Shown: one piece after another, positions 6,444-9,474 of the stretch
Layout: each line of letters starts with the position of its first letter
Numbering within the stretch: the first letter of the stretch is position 1
Source of the DNA: Solirubrobacterales bacterium
GTDB taxonomy: Bacteria > Actinomycetota > Thermoleophilia > Solirubrobacterales > Solirubrobacteraceae
DNA: 9,474 nucleotides
Direction: 5' to 3'
NCBI GenBank assembly: GCA_019240015.1
Contig: JAFAZB010000237.1
Coordinates: forward strand, 1-9,474
Program-made: the position numbers and the translations under genes
Notes under the pieces: model-generated
Seen by the model: the letters and a program-made list of their open reading frames with translations, nothing else
What the model was told of the DNA's origin: nothing
Databases searched by the model: none

Positions 6444-7475
6444 ATGAGAGCGTCACAGGTGTACCTGTCGCACCCCTCCTCGCTCGCGCACGACACCGGT
6501 TCGCACCCCGAGAACGCCTCGCGGATCGCGGCGATCGAGCAGCTGCTGGGCGAGCGTGACTACCTCGGTTTCGAGCGGCTGAGCTCTCGTCCGGTGGAGC
6601 GTGCGACGCTGACCGCGGTGCATCCCGAGAGCTACGTCGCGGGGATCGAGGCGGCCGCGGCGCAGGGGGGCGGACACCTGGATCTGGACACAGTGATCAG
6701 CGGCGGCTCGTTCGAGGCCGCGCTGCACGCCGCGGGTGGCGCGGCGCAGCTGGTCGACATGCTGATCGATGGCTCGGCCGAGACCGGCTTCAGCGCCCAC
6801 CGTCCTCCCGGTCACCATGCCGAGCCGGCGCGGGCGATGGGCTTCTGCCTGTTCAACAGCGTCGCGGTCGCCGCGCAACACGCGCTCGATGCGCACGGTC
6901 TCGAGCGCGTGATGATCTTCGACTGGGACGTCCACCACGGAAACGGGACCAACGACATCTTCCGTGCCACCGACAGCGTCCTGTTCGTCTCGATCCACCA
7001 ATCGCCGCTCTATCCAGGGACCGGCCCTGCGAGCGACGTCGGCAGCGGCGCGGGGAGGGGGTTCACGGTCAACCTGCCGGTACCGGCCGGCTCGGGCGAT
7101 CGGCTGTACGCCGCCCTGGTTGACCAGGTCGTGGTCCCGCTGGCGCTGGCATTCGCGCCACAGCTGGTGCTGATCTCCGCCGGCTACGACGCGCACCAGG
7201 AGGATCCGCTGGCGGACTGCGAGCTGACCGAGCAGGGCTTTGCGGCGCTGGCGCGCTCGATCCGCGGCGCCTGCGCCGAGCTGGGGGTGCCGGTGGGAGC
7301 GGTGCTCGAGGGGGGCTACGCGCTGGGTGCCCTGACGCGCTCGGTGCTCGCGACGATGGAGGCGTTGGCAGACCCGGCGGTGGTCGGCTCGGCGGTTCGG
7401 GAGAGCGCAGGCGGTGCGGCGCTGACGCGTGAGGTGACCAGCAGGCTGGCGGAATGGTGGCCAAGCCTGGCGTGA
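6444..7475 (+). CDS. Histone-deacetylase-superfamily zinc amidohydrolase (class II-like deacetylase)
   Basis: Zinc-dependent deacetylase of the arginase/deacetylase fold. Bacterial members remove acetyl or related groups from acetylated proteins, polyamines or small molecules; the substrate here is unknown. At 343 residues it matches single-domain bacterial members. RPPGHH at 120-125 supplies the paired active-site His124 and His125. MGFCLFNSVAVAA follows at 132-144. FDWDVHHGNGT at 159-169 gives zinc ligands Asp162 and His164, and SAGYDAH at 245-251 gives the third, Asp249. LEGGY at 288-292 carries the catalytic-position Tyr292. All key residues are intact. HPENASRI at 21-28 is the usual N-terminal family motif. 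No signal peptide, so cytoplasmic. The gene is divergent from nadB with a shared promoter, and its last 160 bases overlap the tail of the convergent zinc-ribbon membrane gene. AcuC and acetylpolyamine amidohydrolases are relatives; the sequence does not justify choosing either name. Confidence 0.94.
   Translation: MRASQVYLSHPSSLAHDTGSHPENASRIAAIEQLLGERDYLGFERLSSRPVERATLTAVHPESYVAGIEAAAAQGGGHLDLDTVISGGSFEAALHAAGGAAQLVDMLIDGSAETGFSAHRPPGHHAEPARAMGFCLFNSVAVAAQHALDAHGLERVMIFDWDVHHGNGTNDIFRATDSVLFVSIHQSPLYPGTGPASDVGSGAGRGFTVNLPVPAGSGDRLYAALVDQVVVPLALAFAPQLVLISAGYDAHQEDPLADCELTEQGFAALARSIRGACAELGVPVGAVLEGGYALGALTRSVLATMEALADPAVVGSAVRESAGGAALTREVTSRLAEWWPSLA
6455..6468. repeat. Inverted repeat ACAGGT-gt-ACCTGT inside the deacetylase start region
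   Basis: Perfect 6-2-6 inverted repeat covering deacetylase codons 4-9, about 20 bases from the symmetric promoter core. On the nadB side it falls at the -35 position, so a bound protein could block nadB transcription. May be an operator or chance. Confidence 0.45.
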
Positions 7476-7909
7476 GGGGCGGGTTGTGCCTGTTGGGCCT
7501 GGGTGAGCGGGGCTGGGGACGTGCGGGCTGCGGTTGCGCGGTTCGTCTCGCTCGAGAGCGCGAACAGCGCGACCGCGAGCCCGGCCACGACGAGCAGGAT
7601 CACGGTCGCGATGATCGCGATCGGGATCCGCCAGTCCGGCGCGCGGTGGATGATCGTTCGCGCGGTCCCGCACTCGACGCACCATTCCTGATCGGCCTGC
7701 AGTGGGGCGCCACAGCCGCCGCAGACAAGCCGCCCGCGCCGGCGCTCCGAGGCCCGCGGGCGCTGGTCGTCGGCGGGGGGCTGGGGGCGCTGGTCGTCGG
7801 CGGGGGCCCGCGGGCGCGGGTCGTCGGGGGGGGGCGGGGGGCGCTGGTCGTCGGCGGGGGGCTGGGGTGCGAGCGGGGCCCGTCCCGCGGCCCCGGGTCG
7901 GACGCTCAT
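7316..7909 (-). CDS. Uncharacterised zinc-ribbon protein with Pro/Asp repeats and one transmembrane helix
   Basis: Function unknown; 197 residues. Residues 1-60 are disordered and proline-rich, with four 9-residue units of PPADDQRP type at 17-52. A zinc ribbon follows with C63-x2-C66 and C77-x2-C80 (LVCGGCGAPL then EWCVECG). A basic stretch leads to a single hydrophobic helix at about 94-118. The remaining 79 residues are rich in Ser, Thr, Ala and Pro, with no recognisable domain. By the positive-inside rule the ribbon should be cytoplasmic and the tail outside. The ATG at 7909 overlaps the TGA of the upstream zinc-ribbon gene as ATGA; the frame stays open further upstream, but those residues lie antisense-free inside the neighbour and are not needed. 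The last 52 codons overlap the deacetylase 3' end on the opposite strand. The ribbon-plus-helix layout resembles small zinc-ribbon membrane proteins of actinobacteria, but I cannot assign a family. Confidence 0.8.
   Translation of the reverse strand: MSVRPGAAGRAPLAPQPPADDQRPPPPPDDPRPRAPADDQRPQPPADDQRPRASERRRGRLVCGGCGAPLQADQEWCVECGTARTIIHRAPDWRIPIAIIATVILLVVAGLAVALFALSSETNRATAARTSPAPLTQAQQAQPAPHARLGHHSASLLVTSRVSAAPPALSRTAEPTTAGSANASIVASTERVRAPSA
7754..7861 (-). repeat. 27-bp tandem repeat (4 units) encoding a 9-residue Pro/Asp motif
   Basis: Four in-frame units encode PPADDQRPP, PPPDDPRPR, APADDQRPQ and PPADDQRPR. The first and fourth units are nearly identical, the second most diverged. A run of nine G on the plus strand (7826-7834, C9 in the coding strand) lies in the second unit. 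The array forms most of the disordered N-terminus of the zinc-ribbon membrane protein and could vary in copy number between strains. Confidence 0.85.
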
Positions 7910-8484
7910 CGGGTGGCGCGGAGCGCCTGGCCGCACGCCGCGCAGTAGCGATCGCGACTGCCGTGCACGGAACCGCAGCGCGGGCACGCGCCGCTGATGC
8001 CCGCCTCGCGCAGCTCGCGGAGCGGGTGGCGCTCGTGCAGCGCGCGCTCGAGCGCTTGCAGCTCCGCGCTGGTGGCCGCAGCGGCGGCGACCTTGGCGCG
8101 CACCAGCTCCGGACGCTCGCGGCGCAGGCGACGCAACTCGACCGCGAGCCCGCCGATGTCGCGGAGTTGCAGCTCGCGCAACTGGCGGAGGTACTGCGCG
8201 CGCTTGCGCATCCGCACGCGCTCCAGGAAGCCGGAGGGTGGGGGGAGGGCTTCGGCTGCTCCGGCTTCGGCGGGGGCTTCGGCTAGGGCTCGGGGGGCTG
8301 CGGCTTCGGCGGGTGTGCCGGCGGGGCCCTCGACCCTGGCGGGGACCGTTTCCGCGGCGGGGACGCGCTTCTCCGCGGGTGGGGCGGCGCCGTTGGTTGG
8401 GGCGGCGCCGTTCGTCGAGGGGCGTTCAGACTGGCCGTTGGCCGGAGGGCGACGGCGGACGATGCGTTCTAACGGGCCGCTCAT
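7906..8484 (-). CDS. Uncharacterised protein with disordered N-terminus, helical core and C-terminal zinc ribbon
   Basis: Function unknown; 192 residues. Residues 1-83 are low-complexity, rich in Ala, Pro and Glu, including two TNGAAP units at 24-35. From about 85 to 160 the protein is highly charged and predicted helical, probably coiled coil, with the core QLRELQLRDIGGLAVELRRL at 101-120. It ends in a zinc ribbon with C167-x2-C170 and C181-x2-C184. No membrane helix or signal peptide. The ATG at 8484 has no clear Shine-Dalgarno but lies 21 bases after a TATACT box. The stop overlaps the start of the zinc-ribbon membrane gene as ATGA, so the two are co-translated and may interact. The GT4 glycosyltransferase ends 51 bases upstream on the same strand, hinting at a role linked to the cell envelope. 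From memory, LRD(I/L)GG-containing ribbon proteins recur in Thermoleophilia; not verified. Confidence 0.83.
   Translation of the reverse strand: MSGPLERIVRRRPPANGQSERPSTNGAAPTNGAAPPAEKRVPAAETVPARVEGPAGTPAEAAAPRALAEAPAEAGAAEALPPPSGFLERVRMRKRAQYLRQLRELQLRDIGGLAVELRRLRRERPELVRAKVAAAAATSAELQALERALHERHPLRELREAGISGACPRCGSVHGSRDRYCAACGQALRATR
8380..8415 (-). repeat. 18-bp direct repeat, two units, encoding TNGAAP twice
   Basis: Two adjacent 18-base units encode TNGAAP-TNGAAP in the disordered N-terminus of the helical zinc-ribbon protein; the units differ at wobble and first positions only slightly. Likely a recent tandem duplication. Confidence 0.75.
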
Positions 8485-8505
8485 GATTTGCTGGACGCCG
8501 CAACG

Positions 8506-8511
8506 AGTATA
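8506..8511 (-). promoter_or_regulatory. Candidate -10 box for the zinc-ribbon pair
   Basis: TATACT on the minus strand is one base from TATAAT, inside the 51-base gap after the glycosyltransferase stop. It lies 21 bases before the ATG at 8484, predicting a leader of about 15 bases. No -35 is evident in the GC-rich spacer region. It suggests the zinc-ribbon pair can be transcribed independently of the glycosyltransferase. Confidence 0.45.
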
Positions 8512-8529
8512 TGGCGCGCCCCCCGGCGC

Positions 8530-8546
8530 CGGCCGTTATCCGGCCG
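8530..8546. repeat. Hairpin CGGCCG-ttatc-CGGCCG at the glycosyltransferase stop codon
   Basis: A perfect 6-bp stem with a 5-base loop containing the TAA stop of the minus-strand glycosyltransferase (8538-8536). There is no T-tract on either strand, so it is not a typical intrinsic terminator; it might attenuate or stabilise the transcript. Confidence 0.4.
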
Positions 8547-9474
8547 CCGGAGCGCCCACCAGCTTCAGCCACGCTGAGCGAACCCGCTCGGCCATCCGGT
8601 CGGTGGAGAGCTGTTCGGCGCGGGCACGACCAGGTACGCGCGGATCGGCGAGCGCGAGGTGCGGCGACAGGGCTTCGCGCCAAACCGTCAGGTCGAACGG
8701 CCCGCAGTGGGTGCCTGGGATACCTGCCAGTGCTTGTGGAGCGATCCCCACCGGCGTCGCGAGCACCGGCACGTCGCAGGCGAGCGCCTCGAGCACGGCG
8801 AGCCCGAAGCCCTCGCGCTCGGAGGGCGCGAGCACCGCGTTGGCTGCGTTGACCCACAGCGGCACCTGCACCGGATCGACGTTGCCGAGCGTCAGCAGCC
8901 GCACCTCGCCCGCGACCGCGCGGGCCAGCTCGTAGCGCTTCTCCGGCCGGGCGGGATCGGCCGCGAACAGCAGATAGGCACGGTTGGGATCGAGCCCCAG
9001 CTCGGCACGGGCATGGGCCCGGGGGATGGGGTGAAAACGGCGCAGGTCCACCCCGCATGGCAGCACCGCGCGCTCGCCGCGAACGGCCCAGCTCGGCAGC
9101 TCGTCCGCCAACGGCTCGGACACGGTCGCCACCAGGTCCATGGACCGCAGCCCGGCCAGCGTGATCGCGCGCGAGCGGGGGTGGGCGAGGTCGGTCCCGT
9201 GCAGGGTGACCGCTCGGGCCCGCGCGGCCACCGTGAGCGCCGGCCAGAGGGTTAGGCCGAAGTGCGCATGGACGATGTCGTACGGCTCGGCCCGCCCACC
9301 CCTGCCGCCGCCGCGGCGTCTCAGCCTCGCGGCCGCCCGTAGGTAAGCCGAGGGTCCGCCCGGTCCGAACGAAAACACCTCCAGCTCGACGTCCGGCAGA
9401 CGTCCCAGCGCCTCGACCTGGTCGCGCACGAAACTGCCCAAGGCCGGCCGAGCAGGCGTGGGGTACATGTTGGT
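8536..9474 (-). CDS. GT4-family glycosyltransferase, 5' end cut by window edge
   Basis: Retaining GT-B glycosyltransferase that moves a sugar from an activated donor to a lipid, polysaccharide or small-molecule acceptor; donor and acceptor are unknown. The reading frame stays open to the window edge, and Thr-Asn precedes the first Met, giving TNMYPTP, which is typical of the first beta strand region of such enzymes; the true start is therefore probably outside. Counting from that Met: PALGSFVRDQVEAL at 8-21, YDIVHAHFGL at 63-72, VTLHGTDL at 87-94, VATVSEPLADEL at 113-124, LPCGVDLRRFHP at 136-147, and donor-site motif EGFGLAVLE (E-x7-E, Glu219 and Glu227) followed by ALACDVPVLATPVG. The 310 visible residues include both Rossmann domains, though the C-terminal domain seems compact. 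No membrane helix; likely cytoplasmic or peripheral. It lies 51 bases upstream of the zinc-ribbon pair on the same strand. Confidence 0.92.
   Translation of the reverse strand, partial: TNMYPTPARPALGSFVRDQVEALGRLPDVELEVFSFGPGGPSAYLRAAARLRRRGGGRGGRAEPYDIVHAHFGLTLWPALTVAARARAVTLHGTDLAHPRSRAITLAGLRSMDLVATVSEPLADELPSWAVRGERAVLPCGVDLRRFHPIPRAHARAELGLDPNRAYLLFAADPARPEKRYELARAVAGEVRLLTLGNVDPVQVPLWVNAANAVLAPSEREGFGLAVLEALACDVPVLATPVGIAPQALAGIPGTHCGPFDLTVWREALSPHLALADPRVPGRARAEQLSTDRMAERVRSAWLKLVGAPAAG

Noticed and set aside
6453..7685. A 410-codon minus-strand open frame opposite the deacetylase
   Set aside because: Antisense to intact deacetylase motifs and in a different frame from the zinc-ribbon gene; composition is Arg/His/Gln-rich noise.
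7754..7861. CRISPR-like array
   Set aside because: Units are contiguous and in frame with no unique spacers; it is a coding minisatellite.
7910..7987. A 26-residue N-terminal extension of the zinc-ribbon membrane protein
   Set aside because: It lies within the ribbon-coding 3' end of the upstream gene; the ATGA overlap at 7906-7909 gives a better start.
8513..8532. GC palindromes GGCGCGCC and CCGGCGCCGG as a regulatory site
   Set aside because: Self-complementary GC runs are expected at this base composition and have no placement advantage over the TATACT box.
7702..8935. Plus-strand open frames over the zinc-ribbon pair and glycosyltransferase, some glycine-rich
   Set aside because: The glycine-rich repeats are the complement of proline/alanine codons in the minus-strand genes; no start signals or domains.

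Overview
This is a GC-rich, densely packed chromosomal window. Gene content, 4-base start/stop overlaps and promoter style suggest a high-GC actinobacterium. The small MYRFSRAIYRELA-type protein and the LRDIGG zinc-ribbon protein resemble, from memory, families common in Thermoleophilia/Solirubrobacterales. That placement is an inference; there is no rRNA or other marker here. I see no mobile elements, tRNAs, rRNAs or CRISPR arrays.

Right-to-left operon, 4298 to 1: hyuA, hyuB and a beta-hydroxyacid dehydrogenase run on the minus strand, each junction being a 4-base overlap (ATGA, then GTGA). The two hydantoinase/oxoprolinase subunits form one enzyme. The NADP-type dehydrogenase, cut by the window edge, probably handles a product or a related carbonyl compound. 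The operon appears to start from a leaderless promoter just downstream of a strong intrinsic terminator.

Middle, 4383 to 4958: a small monocistronic gene for a 144-residue protein with a C-terminal Cys/His cluster (DUF5763-like). It has a good Shine-Dalgarno sequence and its own terminator, and an AT-rich upstream region sits between it and nadB.

Divergent pair, 4959 to 7475: nadB (L-aspartate oxidase, minus) and a class II-like zinc deacetylase (plus) start only 21 bases apart. The gap is centred on GTAC-G-GTAC, which supplies a TAnnnT -10 box to each strand with exactly 8 bases to each start codon. This looks like a symmetric bidirectional promoter making leaderless or near-leaderless messages.

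Envelope-like cluster, 9474 to 7316 (minus): a GT4 glycosyltransferase (5' end outside the window) is followed by two uncharacterised zinc-ribbon proteins joined by an ATGA overlap. The first has a disordered Ala/Pro N-terminus, a charged helical core and a C-terminal ribbon. The second has a 9-residue Pro/Asp repeat, a ribbon, one membrane helix and a Ser/Thr/Ala/Pro-rich tail. Its 3' end overlaps the deacetylase 3' end by 160 bases tail to tail. This zinc-ribbon pair is the least explained part of the window.
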